Shown: positions 1-9,533, numbered from the stretch's first letter. The stretch: 64,000 bases of DNA from Flavobacteriales bacterium (GCA_947380375.1 CANCQX010000002.1:1-64000), one strand, 5' to 3'. The notes: a model not told the origin generated them from the letters alone. Translations and numbers: made by a program.

Positions 1-2099
1 AGGGTTTGGATAGATTTTAATTTTAGAAACAAGTATTTCTTTAATACCAGTTGTATTCACTGAAGTTATTGTCAAATTTAATGTTACTGTACTATCACAT
101 CCATATTTATTTTTTAGAATCTGAGTATATACTCCAGATTGAGTATATGTTTGATTGTTCCAAACATAATTGTTATTTGATGTTTTTGTATTTTGAGAGG
201 AACTCGTGGGATTTACAGTTACATGAACTGTATCTGAATCTTGGCAACCATTTGCATCTGTTCCGGTGACAGTATATTTTTTTGTTAATGTTGGAGAAAA
301 AGCAACATTATTATTTATACTATTATTCCAAGAATAGCTAGTTGCACCCGTTGCATTTAAGGTTACTGATTGTCCATTGCAGATGGTTTGGTCTGCGCCT
401 GCATTTATAGTTGGTAAAGTATTTACAGTGACAATTACATTATCAGTATTTTGACAACCATTTATATCTGTACCTGTTACAGTATATGTTTTTGAACTGT
501 TAGGTGAAAAAGCAACATTGTTAGTTATACTATTATTCCAAGAATAGCTAGTTGCACCTGTTGCTTTTAAGGTAACTGATTGACCATTACAAATGGTTTT
601 GTCTATGCCTGCATTTACAAATTGTGTTGTTGGACACAAATTTAATTTTAAAACAAAGCCTTGTGGATTTAGCAGGTCTTTTGAATGTACTAAATTGAAA
701 ATAGTTATTGGATCTATGTCAAAATCAACTGTTGATCCAGTATCATAAGTACTTTGCTCTGCGAAACCAAATCCACCAACTATAAAACATTTGTTTGAAA
801 TAATTTTAATGTCTTTAGCAATTTCGTTTTTTGAATCTCCAATTTGTTTAACAAAATCAAAACCACCATCTGTTTTATATTTAGCAATGAAGATGTCATA
901 AGATTTAGAAATTAAACTTTTATTATTATTTATATCTGGGTCATAATCTAAAGTACCACCGAAAGTTCCAGTAAGATATAAATTCTCATTTTTATCAATC
1001 TCTACAGAATAATTTTTAATCAAAATTGCATTTTGTTCAATAATTGTTTTTGCATTTATGAAATTACCTTGTAAATCGTAGGTTACTTTTGCTATAACAC
1101 CATTAGCAGAATTCGTTCGAATTATTACCTCATTTATACTTGGATCAAAATCTAAATTATATAGTAGGTTCGGGATTGAAACAACAATTCCAATTTTTAA
1201 ATCGGTGTAATTAATTATTTTACCATTCGTTATTGTTTGCAGATTATTCCCTATTTTTTGTACATTATTAAAAATACAATTTTTAGTTACACTTAGTAAA
1301 AAAACCGATAACGGTTTGATCGGATCTTTTGCGTTAATTGTATTAGTAAACTTTACATCATCATTAGGTATACCCAATAAATAAATGTTATTACCAATCA
1401 ATTTCATGTCAAATATTGTAGCGCCAAATTGCTTATAAGTCCATTGACCTAAATTATAAAAACGTTCATCCAACGTTCTATATATTGAAACAAAACTTCC
1501 ATTTTTATCAAGTTTTTGAATGAAAATTTGATTACCATAGATATTTAAAGAACTTTCATTTTTTACGTTTAAACCTGGATCAAAATCAAGAGTTCCTTTT
1601 GTTAAAGTTCCAGCAATGTATATATCGCCTATTGCATCTATTTTAAAATCAAATGTTAGAGCATTTCCTGTTCCTGAATAAATATTAATATCCCATAATA
1701 AAAGACCATTTTTATCATATTTCTGTAATTTATTAGAATATTGAATTACAATATTATTATCTGCATCTAGTTCTAGAATTATTTTACCGTTATTAAATTG
1801 ATTTGATGTGTAAGGAGAGTCTATTTTTTTTTCCCATAAAATTACATTACCGGTAGGATCAATTTTACTTAAAAAAAAGGAGGTGTATTAGTGACAAATG
1901 GCGATGAGCTATTACAACCTACTACATATATATAGCCTTCTGTGTCTATTTTAACGGATGTTCCTATACTACCATAATTAGTTGGTTGAACTCCGCCTAT
2001 CCCTATTGCCTTTGCCCATTCAAAAGATTGAGAATAAGATTTTGATATATTAGTAATAGTTATCATAGCTATTATTAGGCAAAAGAATTTATTTTTCAT
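1..2099 (-). pseudogene. Secreted T9SS cargo/adhesin-like protein, 3' end outside window, frameshifted at a T8 run
   Basis: Residues 1-76 form a signal peptide (MKNKFFCLII... to SYSQ) and the start of a repeat domain, then a stop at 1869-1871. The next frame stays open from about 1870 down to base 1 and continues the same protein (SKIDPTGNVILWEKK...), so one base is missing in a run of eight T (minus strand, 1871-1878). The continuation holds SBBP/beta-propeller-like repeats (DIYIAGTLTKG, DFDPG, LYLTGTFGG, DYDPD), two 70-residue Ig-like repeats (AGxDxTICNGQSVTLxATGA) and, at the window edge, the start of a type A T9SS sorting domain (KIYPNP). It is predicted to be exported by Sec and then T9SS and anchored at the surface. 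It may be a true pseudogene, a phase-variable gene, a programmed -1 frameshift or a sequencing error. Confidence 0.8.
223..642 (-). repeat. Two tandem 210-bp repeats encoding Ig-like domains
   Basis: Two imperfect copies with a 210-bp period (about 223-432 and 433-642) sit inside the secreted cargo gene. Each encodes about 70 residues with the shared signature TICNGQSVTL and SYSWNNSI. They can recombine, so copy number may vary between strains. Confidence 0.75.
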
Positions 2100-2250
2100 C
2101 TTAAATTATATTAGTTAGAAAATTAGATTTGTAGACGGATGATGTTTATATTTTCTCATTTTAAATGCAATTATGTTAGAAGGGATTTCAGCAGTTGATT
2201 CAAAAATTACACCTATTGTAAAAACAAAGAGTTTGAAATTTTTCATATAA

Positions 2251-2685
2251 TTATATATAATCGTTTAACATTTGATGAGCTTGAAAAAACTCAGAAAGAT
2301 TTTCAAAGTATCTTTTTCTTTGAATATTGCTAACAAAAGGACCTGAATTTCTGTATTGTAAGTTTAAATGAAGACATCCACCTATTATTGGTTCTAATAT
2401 TACAAGTTGAAAATCACCCTTTTTTAGTTTACATCTAAATTCATTCAAATCAACTTTAATTGAATTTTTGAATTGGTTGATACCTGTAAAACTTTCATCT
2501 TCAGCAAAATTACATAGGTAAGGCCCTTCTATAATTTTACCCAAATACTTTAGTTCATTTGTATAATTAACAGCTAGATATTCAACTTCATCGAAATCCC
2601 AACTTTTAGGACACACATAATAATTATACAATTTCGTTGTATGTGTAGCAAATGCTCCAGAAACAACCATTACTTTTTCATTCAT
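2251..2685 (-). CDS. Hypothetical protein, 144 aa
   Basis: I do not recognise a family. The protein has no signal peptide or membrane segment, is mixed alpha/beta in composition and has Cys25, Cys58 and a GGCLHLNL segment near residues 102-109. It starts with ATG at 2685 and is divergent from the XRE regulator at 2814, sharing a 128-bp upstream gap with it. The pair might be linked in regulation, but nothing shows this directly. It is followed by 150 bp of AT-rich sequence before the cargo gene. Confidence 0.6.
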   Translation of the reverse strand: MNEKVMVVSGAFATHTTKLYNYYVCPKSWDFDEVEYLAVNYTNELKYLGKIIEGPYLCNFAEDESFTGINQFKNSIKVDLNEFRCKLKKGDFQLVILEPIIGGCLHLNLQYRNSGPFVSNIQRKRYFENLSEFFQAHQMLNDYI

Positions 2686-2813
2686 CTTTTATTAGATTAA
2701 GTTTAAATTAAAAATATACCTATCTAACAAAAAATCCAATTTAAAACAGTACTTTTATATCCTAATTAAAATTAATTTATTACTTTTAAGGATATTTATA
2801 TAAAATTAAGGAC

Positions 2814-3167
2814 ATGAATCAAATCGTAGAAAATATCAAGAAATTTCGTGAGTTAAAAAATTTAACCCGAGATGAAATAGCTTCTAAACTAGAAATGAGC
2901 TTATCTGGATATAGTAAATTAGAAAGAGGTGATGTAGAATTAACTATCAGTAAATTGTACCGATTAGCTGAGATTTTAGAAGTAGATATTTCTCAAATAT
3001 TAAATTTTGATGCATCACAGGTATTTAATGTTTCCAATAATCAAATAGCAAATGTCATCGCAAAAGATCAACATAATCACTACCAAGATGAATACAAGGA
3101 CAAATACATAAAAATGTTAGAAACGGAGGTTGAACGTTATAAAAGTATGATGGGAGAGAATCTTTAA
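2814..3167 (+). CDS. XRE-family transcriptional regulator
   Basis: Residues 5-62 are a helix-turn-helix of the Cro/C1 (XRE) type: IKKFRELKNLTRDEIASKL, then SLSGYSKLERGD and the third helix TISKLYRLAEILEVDISQIL. The tail (about 75-117) is charged and predicted helical or coiled coil (YKDKYIKMLETEVERYKSMM), probably for dimerisation. It is a probable local DNA-binding repressor or housekeeping regulator. Upstream is a near-match -7 box (TACTTTTA, 2781-2788) overlapping an inverted repeat ATATCCT/AGGATAT (2757-2763 and 2789-2795) that could be its own operator. It ends before a bidirectional terminator. Confidence 0.9.
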   Translation: MNQIVENIKKFRELKNLTRDEIASKLEMSLSGYSKLERGDVELTISKLYRLAEILEVDISQILNFDASQVFNVSNNQIANVIAKDQHNHYQDEYKDKYIKMLETEVERYKSMMGENL

Positions 3168-3197
3168 ACCCTTCTATTTGCAACACAATATATTTTT

Positions 3198-3247
3198 ATT
3201 ACTCGCGGAATCTACCTATTTTAACATACTTTCCGCGAGTAATAATT
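3198..3247. terminator. Bidirectional intrinsic terminator
   Basis: A perfect 13-bp inverted repeat (ATTACTCGCGGAA at 3198-3210, its complement at 3231-3243) with a 20-base loop lies between two converging genes. T-rich sequence follows on the plus side (from 3246) and an A-rich stretch precedes it, so it can serve both the XRE gene and the GT87 gene. Confidence 0.85.
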
Positions 3248-3250
3248 TTT

Positions 3251-4432
3251 TTAACTCTCCTCTTTCACTGAATAATTTCTAAAAAACAACCACAAAAAGA
3301 TAAAAACAAAAAGCATATTTCCAATTCCTAAAACTCCGTGTGCATCAAAAATATCTGATAATTCTTTTCCCCAAAGATCATTTGAATTGAATGAAAAAAG
3401 AACCATTCCAATGGAACTCATTATCCAACCAATCACTGATTTTGTTTTTGATAAAAGATGCAATAGAAAAACAATAAGTGGAATAATTAATAAAAAGTGT
3501 TCTGTATCAGTCACAAAGAAATTAGGGGTAAATGCAGTTAAAATAGCTGACCAAATGATGAGTTGAGCATCTTCTTTGGCTCCTTTAAAAATTCGTATGA
3601 TCATTAATCCTAATAGAATGGCTAAACAGATAAGTGAAGGAATCCACTCTGATTTGATTCCAAAATAATAGTTTGATAAATAGGTTAATGAATTTTGGCT
3701 TACAATATATTCACCGTGACTTGAAACCGATTTCACCCAATTGCCCCATAGAAGTAAATTTCCTGACCAACCATTACTAACAATGGGAAACAAAAAGAAA
3801 AAGAGTCCAAATCCTGCCATAAATACAATTGTTTTCCATTTTTTATAGAATACCAACGGGATGACAGCCAACAACATGATAGGTTTTAAAATCAACATCA
3901 AACTCCAAAAAAGGGCTGTAAATAAAGGCTTGTCTTTGTAAATGTATTTCAAACCTAGTACTAAAAGTACGAGTAAATATAGGTTGATATTACCCATATG
4001 AAATTCACGCACTAAGTGAATCGCTACAATCAAAAAAGTGACAAATAAAATCCAAGCTTGATTGGTTTTGAATTCAAACCCGAAAATTTTATGTGATAAT
4101 TCTTTCAGCGTAATTACGGATATTATAAGGGAAGTCATTAATAAAAAAATATGAATCAATTGGCTTGTTCCGTAACTGAAAAAAGTAAAGAATTTGAAAA
4201 TATAAAGTGTAAATGGAGGATATTTAAAATAGCCGGTATCCAACCCATAATTTTTTACATACGGGTTATTTCCATTAAAATAATCTATAGTTGCATCAAA
4301 ATAGACTCTAAAATCATTGGTCCATAGTTTATCGTGATTTAACTCAACAATAGTGAATAGACTAAAAAAAGCGATGATTAAACCCGCAAAGAAAAAGTAT
4401 GATTTTGGGATATTTTTAAGCAGCGGAATCAT
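3251..4432 (-). CDS. GT87-family (DUF2029) membrane glycosyltransferase-like protein
   Basis: Integral membrane protein of 393 residues with about ten hydrophobic segments. The N-terminal region after the first membrane segment, WTNDFRVYFDATIDYFNGNNPY (read in pieces at about residues 37-58), is the D...Y...G.NPY signature of the GT-C fold DUF2029/GT87 family, whose known members transfer mannose from polyprenyl-phosphate donors. The real donor and acceptor here are unknown. It overlaps the glutaminyl cyclase gene upstream by 4 bases, which indicates translational coupling in the pheS-ytxJ-cyclase-GT87 run. Confidence 0.75.
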   Translation of the reverse strand: MIPLLKNIPKSYFFFAGLIIAFFSLFTIVELNHDKLWTNDFRVYFDATIDYFNGNNPYVKNYGLDTGYFKYPPFTLYIFKFFTFFSYGTSQLIHIFLLMTSLIISVITLKELSHKIFGFEFKTNQAWILFVTFLIVAIHLVREFHMGNINLYLLVLLVLGLKYIYKDKPLFTALFWSLMLILKPIMLLAVIPLVFYKKWKTIVFMAGFGLFFFLFPIVSNGWSGNLLLWGNWVKSVSSHGEYIVSQNSLTYLSNYYFGIKSEWIPSLICLAILLGLMIIRIFKGAKEDAQLIIWSAILTAFTPNFFVTDTEHFLLIIPLIVFLLHLLSKTKSVIGWIMSSIGMVLFSFNSNDLWGKELSDIFDAHGVLGIGNMLFVFIFLWLFFRNYSVKEES

Positions 4433-5490
4433 TTTGATATAGAAACTTCAAATAATTTCCCCCAATGTTTACCTGTCATATAGATTTTTCCATTATTAGA
4501 GGCAATTCCATTCATAACTTCACCTAAACCACGACCTGCTTTTTCAATCGCTTCCCCTTCAATAACAGCGATGTTTTTACCATTTATAGGATCAATAACG
4601 ATTAAACGATTCGTAGTATAAATATTAGCATAAATTTTACCATCAATGTACTCTAATTCATTGATTTGTTGAATCGGGCCTTGATCATCATATACTTCAA
4701 TCGTACGTTGAATTGAAAAAGTTTCAGGATCTCTGAATGTAATTCTTTCTGATCCATCCGACATAATTAATGATTTTCCATCGTTGCAAAGTCCCCAACC
4801 TTCTCCCGTATAAGGAATATCTTTGAGCAATTGCATTGTATTTTTATTGTAAACAAAGCATTTTTGCTCTTTCCAAGTCAATTGATACACTTTGTCTCCA
4901 AAAACTGTAATGCCTTCACCAAAGTAATTTTCATCCAAGCTAATGTTCTTATCAGGATTAACCGTTCCTGTAGCCAAATTAGTTTGCGCAATCCTACTTT
5001 GCCCATATTGTCCAGTTCCTTCGTATAAAATCCCATCGTTAAATTCCAATCCTTGCGTATAACTTGTTGTTAGGTGAGGATATTCTTTCACCACTTTAGC
5101 AAACCAAATGGAAGGTTTAACATCTGATAAAACGCGAACTAAACGGTTATCTGTAAAAGTTTCCCCGCTTTCCATAGTAGAAATCAAACTAATCGGTCGT
5201 GTTCCTAATCCAAAATATCCTGCATTTAAGCTAAAAGATAATTTTCCTTTTGGATTGTCCCATACTTTTAAAGTACTGTCATTATAGACTAATTCTAATT
5301 TTTTAATTCCATCTGTACTTACAGTTATTCCAATTGGAACTTCACGATTCCATTTTGTAGCAAGGTTATCCTTAAAATCAAATTGTGCGGCTACGATTTC
5401 AGTTTCAGTATCATCGCTTTGTAACATTGGAACAATAACCATTGAACCAATCACCAACACTAAAAGTCCTAAAATGACGTATTTTTTCAT
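4429..5490 (-). CDS. Glutaminyl-peptide cyclotransferase (glutamine cyclotransferase family)
   Basis: This 353-residue protein has one N-terminal membrane anchor or uncleaved signal (residues 4-23) and a short Ig-like region, then a five-bladed propeller typical of plant/bacterial-type glutaminyl cyclase (PF05096). Diagnostic segments are YTQGLEFNDGILYEGTGQYG (about 143-162), GEGITVFGDKVYQLTWKE and GWGLCNDGKSLIMSDGS. The reaction converts N-terminal glutamine to pyroglutamate, which in T9SS-bearing Bacteroidota matches the Gln often exposed after signal cleavage. That link is inference. It overlaps the next gene by 4 bases. Confidence 0.88.
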   Translation of the reverse strand: MKKYVILGLLVLVIGSMVIVPMLQSDDTETEIVAAQFDFKDNLATKWNREVPIGITVSTDGIKKLELVYNDSTLKVWDNPKGKLSFSLNAGYFGLGTRPISLISTMESGETFTDNRLVRVLSDVKPSIWFAKVVKEYPHLTTSYTQGLEFNDGILYEGTGQYGQSRIAQTNLATGTVNPDKNISLDENYFGEGITVFGDKVYQLTWKEQKCFVYNKNTMQLLKDIPYTGEGWGLCNDGKSLIMSDGSERITFRDPETFSIQRTIEVYDDQGPIQQINELEYIDGKIYANIYTTNRLIVIDPINGKNIAVIEGEAIEKAGRGLGEVMNGIASNNGKIYMTGKHWGKLFEVSISK

Positions 5491-5500
5491 ACTATTATTT

Positions 5501-5881
5501 TTAAGCAGAAATTAAATTTTCGATTGCTTTTGCACTTATTTCTGAGTGAGATGCATCGTAAATAACTTCTTTATTTTTTAAAACAATTGCTTGAGGAGAT
5601 TGGTGTTCAATACCAGTTAATTCAGCAATTTCGTTTGAAATATTTCTATGTGCAATTAAATCAAGGTAATAAACTGAAACATCAGATAGATCAGTATTCC
5701 AATTCGATTCAAAGCGCGATTTTGCCATGGATGAAATACTACAACGTGTACTGTGTTTAAATAAAATTATTGGTTTCAAAGAAGAGTTTTCAATAGCAGA
5801 TTTTAGTTGCTCTGAAGTCGTTAATTCAATCCAAGGAAATTCGACTTTATCTTTAGATTTGAATGCTGAAAATATTCCCAT
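5501..5881 (-). CDS. ytxJ: Monothiol bacilliredoxin, YtxJ family
   Basis: A 126-residue thioredoxin-fold protein of the YtxJ/DUF2847 family. The active-site segment KHSTRCSISS (about residues 43-52) carries a single Cys as in monothiol bacilliredoxins, and SPQAIVLKNKEVIYDASHSEIS near the C-terminus includes the cis-Pro region. YtxJ proteins are linked by genome context to bacillithiol and are thought to remove bacillithiol from proteins after oxidative stress. It is cytoplasmic. It lies 32 bases after pheS and 10 bases before the cyclase gene, so it is probably co-transcribed with both. Confidence 0.88.
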   Translation of the reverse strand: MGIFSAFKSKDKVEFPWIELTTSEQLKSAIENSSLKPIILFKHSTRCSISSMAKSRFESNWNTDLSDVSVYYLDLIAHRNISNEIAELTGIEHQSPQAIVLKNKEVIYDASHSEISAKAIENLISA

Positions 5882-5913
5882 TTTACTATATCATTAATTG
5901 ATTTTAATCCTCG

Positions 5914-6936
5914 TTATAAACTACCCGTAAATTGTTTTAAGAAACGAACATCGTTCTCAGAATACAAGCGTAAATCGTTTACTTTATATTTCAATTGTGT
6001 GATACGTTCAATTCCCATACCGAAAGCAAATCCAGAATATTCTTTTGAATCGATACCACATGCTTCTAAAACTGCTGGGTCAACCATTCCACAACCTAAA
6101 ATTTCTAACCAACCTGTGTTTTTACATACATTGCATCCTTTTGCATTACAGATTGAACAAGAAACATCAACTTCTGCACTTGGTTCTGTGAAAGGAAAGT
6201 ACGAAGGACGTAATCTAATCTGTGCTTTTTCGCCAAACATTTCTTGGGCAAAATAGAGTAAAGTTTGTTTTAAATCAGCAAATGAAACTTTTTTGTCGAT
6301 GTACAAACCTTCAACTTGGTGAAAGAAACAATGTGCACGAGCAGAAATAGCTTCATTTCTAAAAACTCTACCTGGAGAAATTGTTCGAATAGGAGGCTTT
6401 TGATTTTCCATTACACGAACCTGAACAGAAGAAGTGTGCGTTCTTAAAGCCATTTCTTCTCCCTCGTTTTGTATAAAAAATGTATCTTGCATATCACGTG
6501 CAGGATGTTCGGGCGGAAAATTTAAAGCTGAAAAGTTATGCCAATCGTCTTCAATTTCTGGTCCTTCAGATACAGTATATCCTATGCGATTAAATATTTC
6601 AATAATTTCACTTCTCACTAACATTAATGGATGTCTTGAACCAACAGAAGAATCTTCCCCTGGACGAGAAGTGTCAATTGAAGAAGCAGTAGCTTTTGGA
6701 GCATCTAACGTTTCTTTGAAAGTGTTATATTTTTCTTCGGCTATAGTACGCAAGCCATTTAAAAGTAGTCCAACTTCTTTTTTTTCCTCATTTGGAACTG
6801 ATTTCAATTCTCCAAATAAATCCTTTAATAAACCTTTAGTACCTAAATACTGGATTCTAAATTTTTCTAAAGCTTGAGTATCTTCAATAGAAAATTGATT
6901 TATTTCTTCAATTATTGAGTCAATTTTATCTTTCAT
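5914..6936 (-). CDS. pheS: Phenylalanine-tRNA ligase alpha subunit
   Basis: The 340-residue length is normal for bacterial PheS, the catalytic subunit of the alpha2-beta2 enzyme that charges tRNA-Phe. The N-terminal coiled coil (1-85) is followed by class II motifs: GSRHPLM (about 100), the motif 2 segment RTHTSSVQVR (about 165) and motif 3 GFAFGMGIERI (302-312). A CxxC-x4-CxxC cluster (CSICNAKGCNVC) precedes LGCGMVDP, as in many relatives. The start ATG at 6936 fits the helical N-terminus. pheT is not in the window, so the two subunits are encoded apart. It leads the operon to the left. Confidence 0.97.
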   Translation of the reverse strand: MKDKIDSIIEEINQFSIEDTQALEKFRIQYLGTKGLLKDLFGELKSVPNEEKKEVGLLLNGLRTIAEEKYNTFKETLDAPKATASSIDTSRPGEDSSVGSRHPLMLVRSEIIEIFNRIGYTVSEGPEIEDDWHNFSALNFPPEHPARDMQDTFFIQNEGEEMALRTHTSSVQVRVMENQKPPIRTISPGRVFRNEAISARAHCFFHQVEGLYIDKKVSFADLKQTLLYFAQEMFGEKAQIRLRPSYFPFTEPSAEVDVSCSICNAKGCNVCKNTGWLEILGCGMVDPAVLEACGIDSKEYSGFAFGMGIERITQLKYKVNDLRLYSENDVRFLKQFTGSL

Positions 6937-7018
6937 ATTTATAAAAATCTAATTCACTTTTTAAGTGTAATACGCGAAGTTAAGAAATTATGGTGTTTGT
7001 CTATTTAAAAAATAAGAT

Positions 7019-7026
7019 TATCTTTG
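7019..7026 (+). promoter_or_regulatory. Candidate -7 promoter box, TATCTTTG
   Basis: Exact match to the Bacteroidota TAnnTTTG consensus, 32 bases before the lipoprotein gene start. Confidence 0.6.
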
Positions 7027-7058
7027 AAGTTGATTACGATTAATTTAAATTTGCTAGT

Positions 7059-7433
7059 ATGAACAAATCAATTAAATCTTTTATTTTATTTTCATTTTTC
7101 CTTTTAATAGGAACCACATTGTTTTCTAGCTGTCATAAAACAAAAGATACTACTGCAAGAATTACCGTACGAGATAAAAGTAGTAATTTGGTTGTAGGAG
7201 CATGGGTACGTGTTTTCGGAAATTCAACTACTACAAATACATCTATAATAAATGATTCAATTCAAAGTGATTATAAAGGCGAAGTGTTTTTTAATTATAA
7301 TAATATATATAAAGCTGGTCAAGCTGGAGTTGCTGTTTTAGATATTATAGGAAGAAAAGGTGCTCTTTATGGAAAAGGAATTATTAAAATTGAACCAGAA
7401 AAAGAAAACAAGGAAACTATTTATATTCAGTAA
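7059..7433 (+). CDS. Small lipoprotein with Ig/carboxypeptidase-regulatory-like fold
   Basis: A 124-residue protein with a hydrophobic signal segment (residues 9-24) ending in the lipobox-like SSC, so Cys25 is probably lipidated. The rest reads as one beta-sandwich of the carboxypeptidase regulatory/Ig-like kind: TARITVRDKSSNLVVGAWVRVFG, then SDYKGEVFFNY and ETIYIQ. The function is unknown. It is a single-gene unit with its own -7 box and terminator. Confidence 0.75.
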   Translation: MNKSIKSFILFSFFLLIGTTLFSSCHKTKDTTARITVRDKSSNLVVGAWVRVFGNSTTTNTSIINDSIQSDYKGEVFFNYNNIYKAGQAGVAVLDIIGRKGALYGKGIIKIEPEKENKETIYIQ

Positions 7434-7451
7434 TAGCTTTATAAATTTTTT

Positions 7452-7487
7452 AAAAGCTTCCCTTCTTCAATGATCGGAAGCTTTTTT
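7452..7487 (+). terminator. Intrinsic terminator
   Basis: AAAAGCTTCC (7452-7461) pairs with GGAAGCTTTT (7476-7485) across a 14-base loop and runs into a T stretch. It ends the lipoprotein gene. Confidence 0.85.
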
Positions 7488-7494
7488 ATTTTAA

Positions 7495-7542
7495 TCACCC
7501 TCACCCTCACCCTCAATCTGAATCTCAATCTAATACTCAATT
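7495..7542 (+). repeat. Degenerate hexamer array, consensus TCAAYC
   Basis: Eight in-phase hexamers: TCACCC three times, then TCAATC, TGAATC, TCAATC, TAATAC, TCAATT. The array fills the gap between the terminator and the ygiQ promoter box. Related arrays are at 16728, 18082 and 63179. Confidence 0.85.
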
Positions 7543-7558
7543 TTAAAATCCTTTTCCG

Positions 7559-7566
7559 TAATTTTG
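7559..7566 (+). promoter_or_regulatory. -7 promoter box TAATTTTG, 4 bases before ATG
   Basis: Exact TAnnTTTG match. Only four bases separate it from the start codon at 7571, so transcription would begin at or very near the ATG (leaderless mRNA). Confidence 0.6.
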
Positions 7567-7570
7567 TACC

Positions 7571-9475
7571 ATGACAAATGAGAGACCGATTACAGACTGG
7601 TTACCGCTTACGAAAAAAGAGGTAGAAAAAAGAGGGTGGGATGAATTAGATGTAGTAATGATATCTGGTGATGCTTATGTCGATCATCCTGCTTTTGGAA
7701 CAGCTGTAGTGAGTCGAATCATGGAAGATGAAGGTTTTAAAGTTGGAATTGTTGCTCAACCAAACTGGAAAGATGATTTAAGAGACTTTAAAAAATTAGG
7801 TCGACCAAAATACTTTTTTGCTGTTACCGCTGGTTGTATGGATTCAATGGTGAATCATTACACTGCTAATAAAAGATTACGTTCAACAGATGCTTATACA
7901 CCTGGAGGACAAGCTGGATTTCGACCCGATTATGCAACAATTGTTTATTGTAATATTTTAAAAGAACTTTATCCTGATGTTCCCATTTTAATTGGTGGAA
8001 TTGAAGCCTCTTTACGTCGTGTTACACATTATGACTATTGGAAGGATAAATTAATGCCTTCTATTTTAGTTGATTCTAAAGCGGATATTTTAGTATATGG
8101 AATGGGAGATCAACCGTTACGTGAGTTATTACGTTTGGTCAAAAAAGGAGTTCCATTCTCTAATTTATCTACATTAAAACAAGTCGCTTTTTTACAATCA
8201 AGATCCGAAGAATTACCTAAAAATAAAAATTGGGAAACAGTTGAAATGGCTAGCCACGAAGAATGTTTAGCTGATAAAATTAAATATGCTGCTAACTTTA
8301 AAATAGTTGAAGTTGAGTCGAATAAATGGCAAGCAAATCGAATTATTCAACACGTTGGAGATCAAACGTTGATTATCAACCCCCCTTATAAAACAATGAC
8401 AGAGAATGAGATAGATCAAACTTTTGATTTACCTTATACGCGTATGCCTCACCCAAAATACAACAAGCGTGGAGCAATTCCTGCTTACGATATGATAAAG
8501 TTTTCTATCAATATGCATCGTGGTTGTTTTGGAGGATGTAGTTTTTGTACAATTTCTGCCCACCAAGGAAAATTCATAGCTTCGAGAAGTGAAAAATCTA
8601 TTTTAGCCGAAGTTGATAAAGTGACCGCTGATCCAGAATTTAGAGGGTATATTTCTGATTTAGGTGGACCATCAGCGAATATGTACAAAATGAAAGGAAA
8701 GGATGAAGATATATGTGCAAGATGTTCAAGTCCAAGTTGTATTCATCCTGTAATTTGTAATAATTTAGATACGTCGCACAAGCCGATGACTGAATTGTAC
8801 AAGAAAGTAGATGCTAATCCGAAAGTTAAAAAAGCATTCGTTGGTTCAGGTGTTCGATACGATTTATTGGTAGACGATTTCAATAAAAATAACGAAGATG
8901 GAAATCATGACGAGTACATCGAACAATTAGTAACTCATCATGTTAGTGGGCGTTTAAAAGTTGCTCCAGAACATACATCAGATGCTACTTTAAAAGTGAT
9001 GCGTAAACCTTCTTTTAAATATTTCCACAAGTTCAAAGAGAAATACGATAAAATCTGCGAAAAACACGGATTGAAACAGCAATTAATTCCTTATTTTATT
9101 TCTTCCCACCCAGGTTGTGAAGAAGAAGATATGGCCAATTTAGCAGCTGAAACAAAAGACATGGGGTTTCAGTTGGAACAAGTACAAGATTTTACGCCAA
9201 CACCAATGACAGTAGCGGAAGTTATTTATTATAGTGGCGTTCACCCTTATACTTTAAAACCAATTAAAACGGTTAAAACCAAGGAGGAAAAGTTAAATCA
9301 AAACAAATTTTTCTTTTGGTACAAGCGAGAAAATAGAGATTGGATCAGACAACGTTTACAGAAAGCCAATCGTCCAGAATTAATTGAAAAATTATTGGGT
9401 GATCAAGACAATGGAAATGGCAAACCAATGCCAAAATGGTTAGAAGATCGAAGAAAAAATCACGGTAAAAAATAA
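7571..9475 (+). CDS. ygiQ: YgiQ family radical SAM protein (UPF0313)
   Basis: This 634-residue protein matches the YgiQ family end to end. The N-terminus (ITDWLPLTKKEVEKRGWDELDVVMISGDAYVDHP, read in pieces) is a B12-binding-like segment. The radical SAM [4Fe-4S] motif CFGGCSFC lies at about 318-325 after NMHRG. The C-terminal DUF3362 region holds QDFTPTPMTVAEVIYYSGVHPYT. A second Cys cluster, CARCSSPSCIHPVIC, lies at about 377-391. The reaction is unknown, and homologues are cytosolic. The -7 box at 7559 supports the chosen start. Confidence 0.93.
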   Translation: MTNERPITDWLPLTKKEVEKRGWDELDVVMISGDAYVDHPAFGTAVVSRIMEDEGFKVGIVAQPNWKDDLRDFKKLGRPKYFFAVTAGCMDSMVNHYTANKRLRSTDAYTPGGQAGFRPDYATIVYCNILKELYPDVPILIGGIEASLRRVTHYDYWKDKLMPSILVDSKADILVYGMGDQPLRELLRLVKKGVPFSNLSTLKQVAFLQSRSEELPKNKNWETVEMASHEECLADKIKYAANFKIVEVESNKWQANRIIQHVGDQTLIINPPYKTMTENEIDQTFDLPYTRMPHPKYNKRGAIPAYDMIKFSINMHRGCFGGCSFCTISAHQGKFIASRSEKSILAEVDKVTADPEFRGYISDLGGPSANMYKMKGKDEDICARCSSPSCIHPVICNNLDTSHKPMTELYKKVDANPKVKKAFVGSGVRYDLLVDDFNKNNEDGNHDEYIEQLVTHHVSGRLKVAPEHTSDATLKVMRKPSFKYFHKFKEKYDKICEKHGLKQQLIPYFISSHPGCEEEDMANLAAETKDMGFQLEQVQDFTPTPMTVAEVIYYSGVHPYTLKPIKTVKTKEEKLNQNKFFFWYKRENRDWIRQRLQKANRPELIEKLLGDQDNGNGKPMPKWLEDRRKNHGKK

Positions 9476-9533
9476 TATAAAATATCAACAAATAATTAGG
9501 TCGAAAATTTCCCGTCTTTACATATATAAGTGT

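Noticed and set aside
2115-2246. A 43-codon ATG frame on the minus strand between the cargo gene and the 144-aa gene
   Set aside because: It has a hydrophobic start but no recognisable family, no promoter or spacing evidence, and short frames of this length are common in AT-rich DNA.
7495-7542. CRISPR-like array
   Set aside because: Units are 6 bases, adjacent, without spacers, and no cas gene is in the window.
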